Source: CBDHHC01 sp965263345 (GTDB lineage: Bacteria > Pseudomonadota > Alphaproteobacteria > Rhizobiales > CBDHHC01). Taken from it: a stretch of 64,000 nt of DNA. Location of the stretch: positions 1,054,001 to 1,118,000 of the forward strand of contig CBDHHC010000024.1 of the NCBI GenBank assembly GCA_965263345.1. Direction: 5' to 3'. This document shows positions 18,374 through 26,763 of the stretch, one piece after another (position 1 is the stretch's first letter; every line of letters starts with the position of its first letter). The notes under the pieces were generated by a model. It worked only from the letters and a program-made list of their open reading frames with translations. It did not search any database and had not been told where the DNA came from. The position numbers and the translations under genes were made by a program.

Positions 18374-18771
18374 CGACACGCAAAACATATTTTATGACCA
18401 TCAGGGTCCTCTATATAAAATTCTTTCATATTCCGAGATTGTTTTTTAAAATCACTTAAGCCAGAAACTTTTTTAGTTTTAAATTCTTCATACAAAAAGT
18501 TAACTTGTTCTCCACGAATGTAACATCTCAGTTTTGGCGTCTGGCTAGCGTCTGAAATAATATGATAGTGAATTTCCATATTATCCCGAAAGAAAATGAG
18601 ATAGTCTCCATCCTTTTCAATCTGAAAACCCAATTCTTTAGTATAAAATCTCTCCGTTCGCCGAATGTCTGTGGAATATAAAACAGGTATTGTTCGAGCA
18701 AATACATCAAGACACCCGATAACACGACGCGCATTTGGAAAAATGTTGGGGAAGGATTCGACTTTTCCCAT
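18358..18771 (-). CDS. VOC-superfamily (bleomycin-resistance-like) protein
   Basis: The 137-residue product has a vicinal-oxygen-chelate fold: TIPVLYSTDIRRTERFYTKELGF is replaced by no other family I know (the IPVLxxxDxxxxxxFYxxLGF pattern), and the end reads KEFYIEDPDGHKICF. Such proteins bind a metal or small toxic molecule; this subgroup is often annotated as bleomycin resistance or glyoxalase, without proof. GAAAGG nine bases before the ATG supports the start. It is convergent with maeB and probably transcribed alone. Confidence 0.8.
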   Translation of the reverse strand: MGKVESFPNIFPNARRVIGCLDVFARTIPVLYSTDIRRTERFYTKELGFQIEKDGDYLIFFRDNMEIHYHIISDASQTPKLRCYIRGEQVNFLYEEFKTKKVSGLSDFKKQSRNMKEFYIEDPDGHKICFACRDQEV

Positions 18772-18980
18772 ATCATTTACCTTTCAAAGAACAAATTAAA
18801 ATAGAATGTTATTCATATAACAAAAAATATAGCTTTTAGACATTTAATAAAACGAATTTTTCTCATTAATATAAATGCATAGTATGCAGTTCAAAAAACA
18901 TTTATCCCCGTATAGAGTAAGGTCAAAGAATCTAAATAAAGACGAGAACCCCATATTGCTCATCTATTAACCAAGAGTAG

Positions 18981-19919
18981 ATGTATGTTATGCATTTAAA
19001 AGAATTAGACGCTAACTTAATTGTCGTGCTGGATGCACTGTTAATTGATGCAAGTGTAACCAAAGCCGCAGAACGTCTGGGCCGAAGTCCCTCTGCCGTG
19101 AGCCATGCGCTAGCAAACTTAAGACATATATTTGATGATCCGTTATTTGTCAGAGCCGGTCAAAAACTCGTACCCACATCAAAAGCAGAAGCGTTAGCGC
19201 CTACAATTCATGTAATTGTATCGGGCATGGAAAGTTTACTGAGACCAGCCACACCGTTCGATCCAACAACACAAGAACGAAACTTTATAATGTGCTGTCG
19301 TGCACCGTTTGAAATCACACTGTTACACCAATTACGAAACTCTGTAAGAGAGCTTGCCCCAAATATTAAACTTGGCTGGCACCAGGTAAACGGCCTCCAG
19401 AACTTTGATGACATGCGTCAAGGAAGAATCCATTTCCTGATTACACAAGGCAAACCCGAAGAAGATGCCGCCGATTTTCAATATAAAAAGCTGAAAAGCG
19501 ATACATATCTAACAATCGCAAAAAGAAACCATCCTTTAGCAAATAAAAAATTATCCGCAATAGATTTCCAAAATGCTGACCATATAGTTTTTGCATCAAA
19601 TAACCGGTCAACAACTCCCTATGAGAAACACTTAATGTCACAAAACATTAATCTAGACAAAACAGTAGAAGCCTCATCCGCATTTGTTGGAATATTTATC
19701 GCACTGGAGTCAGAAGCTCTGGTGACGTTGCCCAAAACAACAATTGATATAATTAAAAAATATATCCCAATATCTGAGATAAAACAGCCATTCCCAGAAT
19801 TACTCGTATCGAATTATCTCGTATGGCACAAAAGTCATGACCGCGATGAATGCCATGAATGGGTAAGAGAAAAGCTGATCGAATTAGGTACAGAAACTAA
19901 TAAAAAAGCGAGCAAGTAA
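18981..19919 (+). CDS. LysR-family transcriptional regulator
   Basis: The product (about 310 residues) has an N-terminal winged helix-turn-helix (LDANLIVVLDALL then VTKAAERLGRSPSAVSHALANL) and a LysR-type effector-binding domain. It resembles the NodD/LinR/PcpR-type subgroup, in which regulators start with LxxLDxNLLxxLDALL. Three closely spaced ATGs (18981, 18985, 18990) make the exact start uncertain; 18981 is kept because AAGAG lies just before it, although 18990 fits the family better. The target is unknown. A bidirectional hairpin follows. Confidence 0.88.
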   Translation: MYVMHLKELDANLIVVLDALLIDASVTKAAERLGRSPSAVSHALANLRHIFDDPLFVRAGQKLVPTSKAEALAPTIHVIVSGMESLLRPATPFDPTTQERNFIMCCRAPFEITLLHQLRNSVRELAPNIKLGWHQVNGLQNFDDMRQGRIHFLITQGKPEEDAADFQYKKLKSDTYLTIAKRNHPLANKKLSAIDFQNADHIVFASNNRSTTPYEKHLMSQNINLDKTVEASSAFVGIFIALESEALVTLPKTTIDIIKKYIPISEIKQPFPELLVSNYLVWHKSHDRDECHEWVREKLIELGTETNKKASK

Positions 19920-19941
19920 AACCAATTATATTTAATTGGTT
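19920..19941. terminator. Hairpin between LysR gene and convergent gene
   Basis: AACCAATTA and TAATTGGTT form a perfect 9-bp stem around the loop TATT, beginning at the LysR stop. The stop of the convergent Cys-rich gene lies inside it. Probably a shared weak terminator. Confidence 0.6.
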
Positions 19942-20390
19942 ATAACTTCACCTTGCAAACTCATATCAGCCTGATGCAGAGCATAAGCAAAACTTTCAGC
20001 CGAATTAAGAACAGGTGCAATCTCATCTGTTCCCAAAAGCGTAGATGCGCAAGCTTGTAAAGCGGGGCAATGATTATGCTGACTGGCCGCAATCAATGAT
20101 ATAGCTGTACATTCATCTTGACAAAAAGCCTGACAATCAATGGGCGCGCAATCAATTTTACGTTTGGAACAGGAACAAACAGTCTGGACCCAAAATGCAA
20201 GTTCATTCACAATAGGCTTTGCTTTTGCAACACCTAAGGTTTTCGAATATTGGTCCCAACCTGTACCCCAACAGCTAATATCACCATTTTGATACCCGGC
20301 GAGCCAGCACCGAAAACCAAAACCAACCAACTGCTCAGCTGAATTCAATTCATTTATACGGACGCGTAAATTTCGAGGATTACCTTGCAT
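19932..20390 (-). CDS. Conserved Cys-rich protein, unknown function
   Basis: The 152-residue product begins with a strongly patterned region (NLRVRINELNSAEQLVGFGF, then CWLAGYQNGDISCW) and has about 12 cysteines, including the cluster CSCSKRKIDCAPIDCQAFCQDEC. No signal peptide or membrane segment is evident. I recall similar proteins as conserved hypotheticals in Alphaproteobacteria but know no function. The cysteine pattern suggests metal binding. It lies just downstream of an iron-type binding-protein gene on the same strand, though a strong hairpin separates them, so a functional link is only possible. Confidence 0.75.
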   Translation of the reverse strand: MQGNPRNLRVRINELNSAEQLVGFGFRCWLAGYQNGDISCWGTGWDQYSKTLGVAKAKPIVNELAFWVQTVCSCSKRKIDCAPIDCQAFCQDECTAISLIAASQHNHCPALQACASTLLGTDEIAPVLNSAESFAYALHQADMSLQGEVITN

Positions 20391-20425
20391 TTAGATTTAT
20401 CTCTATCACAAATTGACTGATATAG

Positions 20426-20453
20426 GACCTTGAGCATACCAATGCTCAAGGTC
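20426..20453. terminator. 12-bp hairpin after the iron-binding-protein gene
   Basis: GACCTTGAGCAT and ATGCTCAAGGTC form a perfect 12-bp stem with the loop ACCA. It lies 20 bases past the stop of the binding-protein gene (leftward) and before the Cys-rich gene. No T run follows, so it could be a terminator or an RNA-stabilising hairpin. Confidence 0.6.
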
Positions 20454-20473
20454 AATAGATTATATCAAAAACA

Positions 20474-21526
20474 TTAAGAGCTTGGTCCGTCATTAAATTG
20501 AACTTCGTCAACTAACTCACTGGCGCGTTTACGAAGTTTGGCAATTTGCTCTAATGAAATCGCGTCAGACTTAAACTCACCCCAGGATTTTACAAGCTTC
20601 GACCATGCAACACCATCTTTTACAGGGTATTCATAATTCACTTCAGAATAAATTTTTTGAGCGTCATCACCTGACAGAAACTCCATAAGTTTAAGCGCAT
20701 TCTCTTTATTCGGAGCATATTTAGCTAAGACCATTCCAGAAAGGTTGATATGTGTTCCTCGATCTTTGGTGTTAGGGAATAAGATTTTGACAGAATCAGC
20801 CCATTTTTTCTGCTCCGGCTTTTTCTCATTCAATTGCATTTTACCCATGTAATAAGTATTACCGATTGCAATATCACATTCTCCAGCATATACACTTTTC
20901 ACCTGAGCACGATCATTACCTGATGGTTTACGAGCTAGATTGACTTTCAATCCTTCAAGCCATTTTTTCGCTTTCACTTCATCAGAGTTTGCAATCATAG
21001 ATGCAATCATTGCAACATTATAAACATGCTGACCTGAACGAATACAAATCTTACCTTTCCACTTTGGATCAGCAAGCTCTTCATAAGTAATAGCATCTTG
21101 TGTCACGCGTTCTTTTGAAACATAAGCAACTCGAGCCCTTTTCGTTAACCCAAACCATTCACCTTTAGGATCACGATAATGTGCGGGAATATTTTCATTC
21201 AAAGTATTAGATGTAACAGCTTGTGACACACCTAGCTTAACAGCTTTAGTCAAGCGCCCGATATCAACAGTTAACAAAACATCTGCGGGACTATTTTTAC
21301 CTTCAGCAGCCATTCGCTCAATTAAACCTTTTTTAGCAAAAATCACATTGACTTTAATACCTGTCTTTTTTGTAAAAGCTTCAAACAAAGGATTTACCAA
21401 ATAAGGCTGACGATAAGAATAAACGTTAATTTCACCTGCTGCTTGAACAAATGTCGTAAATAAGAAACTGAACAACACAGAAAGCATTGCACAGCGAAAG
21501 CTAAGAATAGTATTTATTTTTTTCAT
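20474..21526 (-). CDS. Fe(3+) ABC transporter periplasmic binding protein
   Basis: The 350-residue product has a signal peptide (residues 1 to about 29, ending VQAAG) and the features of FutA/FbpA-type ferric binding proteins: INVYSYRQPYLVNPLFEAF, the paired tyrosines in GNTYYMG and the GTHINLSGM segment. I set the start at the ATG at 21526, preceded by GGAGAAG six bases away; the frame is open four codons further to a TTG within that site. No permease or ATPase gene accompanies it here. Iron (Fur) control would be expected, but I see no clear Fur box. Confidence 0.9.
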   Translation of the reverse strand: MKKINTILSFRCAMLSVLFSFLFTTFVQAAGEINVYSYRQPYLVNPLFEAFTKKTGIKVNVIFAKKGLIERMAAEGKNSPADVLLTVDIGRLTKAVKLGVSQAVTSNTLNENIPAHYRDPKGEWFGLTKRARVAYVSKERVTQDAITYEELADPKWKGKICIRSGQHVYNVAMIASMIANSDEVKAKKWLEGLKVNLARKPSGNDRAQVKSVYAGECDIAIGNTYYMGKMQLNEKKPEQKKWADSVKILFPNTKDRGTHINLSGMVLAKYAPNKENALKLMEFLSGDDAQKIYSEVNYEYPVKDGVAWSKLVKSWGEFKSDAISLEQIAKLRKRASELVDEVQFNDGPSS

Positions 21527-21928
21527 TTTCTTCTCCAATAGACGGGGTCAAAAGCCCGATATTAGATCCTCACTACCCACTATAGATAGCAACTAACACA
21601 GCAAAGAAGCCATTTGTCTTAAATCATGTCAAGTGTTCATAATAACAAGAAAATGCAAAAATAAGCTTATTATTCAACATATTAGAACTATTCTAAAAAA
21701 ATAATATAGTGAACCCAAATGGGTATATCTTTTAAAATTAAAGTTTTTCAATATCTTAAATAGACAGTGTATAATGTTTATAAATAATTGTAACAATAAA
21801 TTTGAGCAAATTCTTCAATAAAGGAAAATTTTGAGAACAAAACCAATTAATGAAAGATATGCACTATTATAGATGCACACCTTTCACATTACAAAGAATA
21901 TGTATATTAAAACATTCAGAATTAAATT
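21527..21928. other. AT-rich gap between glycosyltransferase and iron-binding gene
   Basis: About 400 bases with long A/T stretches. It holds the promoter of the iron-binding-protein gene near its right... the upstream side is bases 21540-21700. No credible frame, RNA gene or strong hairpin was found. Confidence 0.4.
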
Positions 21929-23659
21929 TTAAGATTGAGGACACTTAAAAATAGTTGCTGTAAATTCAACAAATAGAGGTTTTGTTGGCTCAAAGTTCTT
22001 AACGAGCTTACAACGACGAGAAACTTCTTTGTAAAAATTGCTAATCAATGCAACATCTGAAGCCTCTCTAGTTTTACGGTCTCCTAAAACAAAAACTGAA
22101 AAACCTCTTTTTAGCCAATAATCAAGTTTCCACTCTTCTTTCTGTAATGGCCAGTTATGTGCTTTCATAGCCTCACCTAATGTATCATCATCAGTATTCT
22201 CAAGGCCCCAGAAAGCAACAGGCAAATTATAATAATTTATGGCATCTGGATCATTTCGTGCGACCAGGTTTTCTGCCGCTTGTTCTGGTAACTTAACTTT
22301 GTACTTTTTAGCCAGTCTTTCACTTCTTTTTTGATCCATGTCCCGCATTTCTTGCGTCTGAGGAGAATGCATGGTTATCGAAACAATCATCTTAGTATTA
22401 TCAGATTTATAATTTTGATTGAGAAACTCTTCCACACTAAAGATAATTGGCTTCGCCAAAGCTTGCTTCATAACAACGAGACTACCAAAAACAGAAAGAA
22501 GTCCGACCACAACAGCTAAAACTAACCCAACAGATCTATATAAACTTTCTTTATGCTGAAGTATTATGCAAATCATCAGTGCAACAAATAATTGCATAAG
22601 AACCATATATGGAACCCATAAACCTGGTTGTTGACGCCCTCCTGATAGATAAATTACCATGAAAGTTGCAAAGGTAACGGCTCCCCAAAACGAGAATAGA
22701 AGCCATTTCTCATTTTCAAAAAAACCATCCCTGAAGATAAAAAATGGAAATGTAAAAAATAAAAGGACAACAAGAAAATTAATGCCTCCGCCAGTATCAC
22801 TCATAATCTCCCACCACTTGGCGATACCGGAAGAAAGATCAATCGTTTCTCGAATTGACATCACTGATTGTATCTTTTGATAATCTAAAAAATTCTGGAA
22901 ATCTAAAAGAATACCAATATTAAAAATTATTCCTGAAATGAGTGCTGCAAGCGTTATGAACAGCGCTGAACGCCCTAATAAAACAAGATCTTGATATTTT
23001 TGATAGAATAAGAAAGCAAATAAAGCTGCAGAGGGAATAAGAATGAATATATAAGACTGCTTAAAACTTAAAGCCAATGAGATTGAGAGGCCTAACAACA
23101 AATCCCACATTGTGGAATTGGGAGCTTTCATTTTTTTCAAAGCGACATAAACAACAAGAACACCACAAGCAGCAAGTGGAATATCACTCTTAGCAATATG
23201 AGAGAGTAGCACCATACCTGGAATAAAAACACCAAACAAACCTGCAAGCAATGAATACTGTTTATTTATTCCAACCTCTCTAGCAATCAAATAAAACAAA
23301 GGAGCAACTCCCGCCGCAATGAATGCAACTAACAAACGTGCTGTAATATAAAAAGGAGTTGGATCTGAAAAATATTGCGCGCGAAAATCTGCCAGATCAT
23401 ACCAAATCGATAGCACACGCCCCATACAATAAAGGATACCAAAAGCAACAGCTGTGAGATAATTTAACAGCGGCGGATAAAAATGTTGCCCAGGAACCAA
23501 CTGTCCAGAAAGCGCTTTCGCGGCATCATTAATTCTTTCATCACCAAATAGGTAACCGTAATTAACCCCAATAGCCCTAATTATAAATGCAAGAAGAAAT
23601 AAAAGTAAAAGCTTATTGACTTCACTTAAATTTAGAATGCGGTCCATCATTATTTTCAT
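21929..23659 (-). CDS. ArnT/PMT-type membrane glycosyltransferase
   Basis: The 576-residue product has about ten hydrophobic segments in its first 400 residues and a soluble C-terminal part. The first periplasmic loop holds the acidic pair in YLFGDERINDAAKAL and later the HFYPPLLNYL segment, typical of GT-C enzymes of the PMT/ArnT (GT39/GT83) type. Such enzymes move a sugar from a polyprenyl-phosphate donor to lipid A, protein or another acceptor on the outer face of the inner membrane. The downstream gene order with a small EamA/SMR transporter recalls arnT-arnE/F. The acceptor is unknown. A polysaccharide-related Wzy is less likely. Confidence 0.8.
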   Translation of the reverse strand: MKIMMDRILNLSEVNKLLLLFLLAFIIRAIGVNYGYLFGDERINDAAKALSGQLVPGQHFYPPLLNYLTAVAFGILYCMGRVLSIWYDLADFRAQYFSDPTPFYITARLLVAFIAAGVAPLFYLIAREVGINKQYSLLAGLFGVFIPGMVLLSHIAKSDIPLAACGVLVVYVALKKMKAPNSTMWDLLLGLSISLALSFKQSYIFILIPSAALFAFLFYQKYQDLVLLGRSALFITLAALISGIIFNIGILLDFQNFLDYQKIQSVMSIRETIDLSSGIAKWWEIMSDTGGGINFLVVLLFFTFPFFIFRDGFFENEKWLLFSFWGAVTFATFMVIYLSGGRQQPGLWVPYMVLMQLFVALMICIILQHKESLYRSVGLVLAVVVGLLSVFGSLVVMKQALAKPIIFSVEEFLNQNYKSDNTKMIVSITMHSPQTQEMRDMDQKRSERLAKKYKVKLPEQAAENLVARNDPDAINYYNLPVAFWGLENTDDDTLGEAMKAHNWPLQKEEWKLDYWLKRGFSVFVLGDRKTREASDVALISNFYKEVSRRCKLVKNFEPTKPLFVEFTATIFKCPQS

Positions 23660-23719
23660 TTTTTAACCTATTAAGGATTAGATATAAAATTAATTAACAG
23701 CAAAAAGCCGAAGGGTAGA

Positions 23720-24124
23720 CTAAGCCGAACTTTGAGATACCAGAATAATCCCGATAACAATTGTTATAATTCCAGCAATACGGAAAAAATCCAATTGTTC
23801 ATTAAAGAAAAAATTCCCACCAACAGCAGTAATCACCAGTCCAAGAGCAATAAAAGGATAAGCCTGCGAAACATCAATCTTTGACAAAACAAATAACCAG
23901 ACGAGTACACTAATCCCAAAACAAAAGATCCCAGAGACAATAAAAGGAGAAGAAATAACAGCTATAATCACAGAGATCACAGTTGGATTATTATTCAAAA
24001 CAGCCTGCATAGCAGGGGCAGACATTCCCGCCTTCATAAGAAGCTGAGCGATTGCAGTTAAAGAAACGCTCATTAAAATAAAACCAATAAACCACGCAGA
24101 CATTATCCCACTTGCCCCACTCAT
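23720..24124 (-). CDS. EamA/SMR-type small membrane transporter
   Basis: The 134-residue product has four membrane helices, with the SMR/EamA-like segments AIAQLLMKAGM and DVSQAYPFIALGLVITAVGG. Proteins of this size include multidrug SMR pumps and ArnE/ArnF-type flippases for polyprenyl-linked sugars. The position 60 bases upstream of an ArnT-like gene on the same strand favours the second role. The SMR catalytic Glu in the first helix is not evident, which also argues against a drug pump. The exact start (24124 or the ATG seven codons in) is uncertain. Confidence 0.75.
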   Translation of the reverse strand: MSGASGIMSAWFIGFILMSVSLTAIAQLLMKAGMSAPAMQAVLNNNPTVISVIIAVISSPFIVSGIFCFGISVLVWLFVLSKIDVSQAYPFIALGLVITAVGGNFFFNEQLDFFRIAGIITIVIGIILVSQSSA

Positions 24125-24451
24125 AATATTTTGAAATTAATAGATATTACGACAAGAATCTCAGTAAATTAGATATCCCATCATAATATATCAAATAAAT
24201 GAACGTATCCTAAAATATTGATTGAAATAGATAAAGAGTCCAAATGGTCACTGTAGCGATAATAACCGATGAAATAAGACCTAAACGGAATAGAAAAATT
24301 AAGAATATATTTTAAGCAAACTTCAGAAATTACAATAAAAACGATAAAATATAAGAAATATCTAGCTTTCAAGGAGATATTGGCATCTCTATTGTAATGA
24401 ATCGAAAATTAGGTTAAAAAGCCGCTCTACCATACAAATAATCAAAAATTA
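24125..24451. other. AT-rich gap left of tRNA-Thr
   Basis: About 325 bases before tRNA-Thr. A 62-codon leftward frame with a TTG start exists, but it lacks a ribosome-binding site and family resemblance, so it is not called. Promoters for the leftward EamA gene and the rightward tRNA must be here. Confidence 0.4.
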
Positions 24452-26051
24452 GCCGCTGTAGCTCAGTGGTAGAGCGCACCCTTGGTAAGGGTGAGGCCGG
24501 GAGTTCAATTCTCCCCAGCGGCACCATCTCAATATTATTGTCAGAAATGTCCCTTAAGACCTTGAAAGGCATGGATATTTTCGGTGTTCGATAGCCTTTG
24601 TTGCGATCATAGACGAGGCGGTCTGCAAACGCCAATTTCAGGACGGTTCTTTTGCTGATTAAATGCTCTGAATCCCACAGTTTTTGTGGGTTTGCGAGAA
24701 ATCCCATAGAGAGTTCGAGAACATCTTCAAATTTATGCTTTGGCTTGCTGGATTTTGCCGCTTTTTCGCTTGCCAATATCCTTTCTTTTTCCAGACCCGT
24801 AATCCGTTTCTCATAGGCTTTGACGACCGTTTTATTGTCAGTCTCAACAATCCGGTCAAGAAGCTGTTCTATCTGTTTATCAAGCCGTTTGACCTGTTTT
24901 TTAAAGGCGGTCACAACATTTTCTGTTTGCGCCAATTGCGCGTTCCACATATCCTGAAACATGGCTTTGGCACATTGGAATAATGACTTTGTCGGCGTCA
25001 TCGCATGAAGAATCGTTTCAAATTCCCCTTCAATATTTTCACGCCGAATAGATTTGCCGTAGCTTTCGCATGTTTTTGTCTGGCAAAGGTAATAAGGGTA
25101 TTTTTTATACTTTCCTTGTGACCAGCAGGATTTTAGAGGCTTTTCACAATCACCACATAAAACAAAACCGCGAAGCGGGAAATCCTTATTGATATTTTTC
25201 TTGGCGGGTGCTCTGGCACCCTCATTCAATAGGTTCTGATTTTTTTGAAATGTCTCAAACGAGATTAAACCTTTATGCTTGCCTTTTCTCAAATCAACAT
25301 CCCATTTGGACACTTCCAAACAGCCGGAATAAAGCGGATTGGTCAGCATCTTCGTCACGCGCCAAGTCCGCATGCCGCCTTTTGGAATGTGGCTGGCATA
25401 AGCAGGCTGATTTTCAAGAAAACGGGCGACTTCACTTTGAGAGGTAAAACGGCCAGACGCAAAACCTTCCAAAGCTTCTTGTATAATTGATGCGACTGGC
25501 TCATCGCGCACAAGTTCCTTGCCGCCATGTTTTGATTTTTCATAGCGGTATCCGGCGGGAGATTGAAACACCCAAAAGCCTTGTTCAACACGGGCTTTCA
25601 TTTTCTGAAAAACTTGCCTGCTGTTTTGATCACGTTCCAATTCCCCTTGCGCGGCGAAAATGGTTTCAACAAACTTTCCTTCCGGTGAATCTTCAAACTG
25701 AAAATTCAAACATTCGCGCCGCGCATTGCGAGCGCTCATTTCACGTTTCAACTTCAAATGAAATTCTGTGTCTCTTGCATATCGTTTCAAATCATCAAAG
25801 ATCACAACGAAATTTTTATCAGGTTGCGCATCAAGATAAGACAGCAACGCCACCATGCCGGGGCGTTTCATAAAATCACCACCGCCGGAAATATCATCGG
25901 GAAAAACAGCTTCGACAACATAGCCGCGTTCTTCGGCATGGGCGCGGCAACGGTGTTCTTGGCTATCAAGGCCGCTTCCGCTTGTGGTTTGTTTTTTGGA
26001 AGACACACGGCAGTAAATAACAGCAGGCTGAAACTCATTATCTTGTGTCAT
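24414..26051 (-). CDS. Large serine recombinase (integrase)
   Basis: The product (545 residues as integrated) has an N-terminal resolvase domain with the catalytic Ser in VIYCRVSSKKQ and the conserved DDLKRYARD, then a recombinase domain, a zinc ribbon (CGDCEKPLK...CQTKTC) and a coiled-coil region (KQVKRLDKQIEQLLDRI). It inserts and excises the element. I start it at 26051, where AAGGA lies eight bases upstream; the frame is open to 26108. The last about 30 residues (from MVPLGRIELP) are just the antisense reading of tRNA-Thr, so the natural C-terminus differs in the excised form. It is richer in G+C than its flanks. Confidence 0.92.
   Translation of the reverse strand: MTQDNEFQPAVIYCRVSSKKQTTSGSGLDSQEHRCRAHAEERGYVVEAVFPDDISGGGDFMKRPGMVALLSYLDAQPDKNFVVIFDDLKRYARDTEFHLKLKREMSARNARRECLNFQFEDSPEGKFVETIFAAQGELERDQNSRQVFQKMKARVEQGFWVFQSPAGYRYEKSKHGGKELVRDEPVASIIQEALEGFASGRFTSQSEVARFLENQPAYASHIPKGGMRTWRVTKMLTNPLYSGCLEVSKWDVDLRKGKHKGLISFETFQKNQNLLNEGARAPAKKNINKDFPLRGFVLCGDCEKPLKSCWSQGKYKKYPYYLCQTKTCESYGKSIRRENIEGEFETILHAMTPTKSLFQCAKAMFQDMWNAQLAQTENVVTAFKKQVKRLDKQIEQLLDRIVETDNKTVVKAYEKRITGLEKERILASEKAAKSSKPKHKFEDVLELSMGFLANPQKLWDSEHLISKRTVLKLAFADRLVYDRNKGYRTPKISMPFKVLRDISDNNIEMVPLGRIELPASPLPRVRSTTELQRLIFDYLYGRAAF
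24452..24526 (+). tRNA. tRNA-Thr(GGT), insertion site of the element
   Basis: A complete 75-base cloverleaf with encoded CCA: acceptor arms GCCGCTG and CAGCGGC pair, and the anticodon loop contains GGT. The 3' end forms the left attachment site of the mobile element, so the tRNA stays intact after integration. The recombinase gene runs antisense across it. Confidence 0.96.
24520..24527. repeat. attL core (GGCACCAT)
   Basis: The last seven bases of tRNA-Thr plus one recur exactly at 33603-33610, the other end of the G+C-richer segment. The recombinase acts at such short identities. Eight bases alone could match by chance; the position at the tRNA end and the frame relation described at 33470 make it credible. 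Confidence 0.65.
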
Positions 26052-26110
26052 GTGTTGTTCCTTTGTCTTTGATGTTTGGGGTATCTTTAACATCAATTTG
26101 TTGGTCATTT

Positions 26111-26326
26111 TCAGGCAGAGACCTGTTGCAACGGGTGAAGGCCAAATCCGATATCAACAAAGCTTCGCATAATCAGCCATAAGGCTTCAATCAGTTCTTT
26201 CTTTTGATCATCGGTAATGTCGGTATCATCCAGAAAGGCTTGGTATTTTGCGAAGTCAATCGGGTCTATTGCGGAATTTTCGCAATCACGCTTTGAAAGG
26301 GGGGCATTGGTGGTTAGTCGTATGTT
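26111..26326 (-). pseudogene. Small conserved-looking gene without a start codon
   Basis: A leftward frame of 71 codons reads RLTTNAPLSKRDCENSAIDP at its open end and finishes with ELIEALWLIMRSFVDIGF then GLHPLQQ. I recall short proteins with this LWxIMxxFVDxGFGxHPxQQ end next to recombinase genes in alphaproteobacterial elements. The stop is three bases before the longest possible recombinase start. The frame contains no ATG, GTG or TTG before its conserved part. An ATG in the neighbouring frame precedes a run of six C; one more C would join the two. It is either frameshifted, mis-sequenced or started from a rare codon. Confidence 0.55.
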
Positions 26327-26329
26327 TCA

Positions 26330-26763
26330 AAGCATGTCTCCTGTGTGTTGGCTTGTCCGGTTGTTTTTTCCTTTTCTTTCCTGTGTTAATCACAAGAATA
26401 AAATAGGAATATATTCATTTTTAAGCAAGCTTAATCGCACAAAGAATACTCATGTATTCGTTGGAAATCCCTAGACAAAACCCAGATTATGTCTGGTTCA
26501 AATCTTATCAGATCAAAGCCCTGTAAATCTCAGGTTTATTTCAGGTAAAACAGGTAAGGTTGGTGATGTGTTGTTGACCCCTGTCATGCGGGTCATTGCA
26601 TCGGTTCAGCTATGACGCAAACAGGCGAAGAAAATCATGTTTCGGCTTCTTCCCGTCTTCCGCAAGATGTGCATTGTATGACAATGCATCTTGGCAAAGG
26701 GAGACGCTCCGCTCTCCCGTTTGCAATCCCTCTGGGTTGTGCTTCGCGCTACCCTAGACCTTG
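26330..26763. other. Non-coding stretch of the element with hairpins
   Basis: Between gajB and the small gene. Two clear hairpins: AAGATG-t-GCATTGT pairs with ACAATGCATCTT (26664-26692), and GGGAGA pairs with TCTCCC (about 26699-26718). They may terminate gajB or be part of a transfer origin or recombinase site. No credible gene. Confidence 0.5.

Noticed and set aside
24181..24372. 62-codon hydrophobic frame left of tRNA-Thr
   Set aside because: It begins with TTG, has no ribosome-binding site and resembles nothing; AT-rich gaps here give many such frames.
24414..24527. C-terminal GRIELPASPLPRVRSTTELQR region as a protein domain
   Set aside because: It is the antisense translation of tRNA-Thr, a common artefact of elements inserted in tRNA genes.
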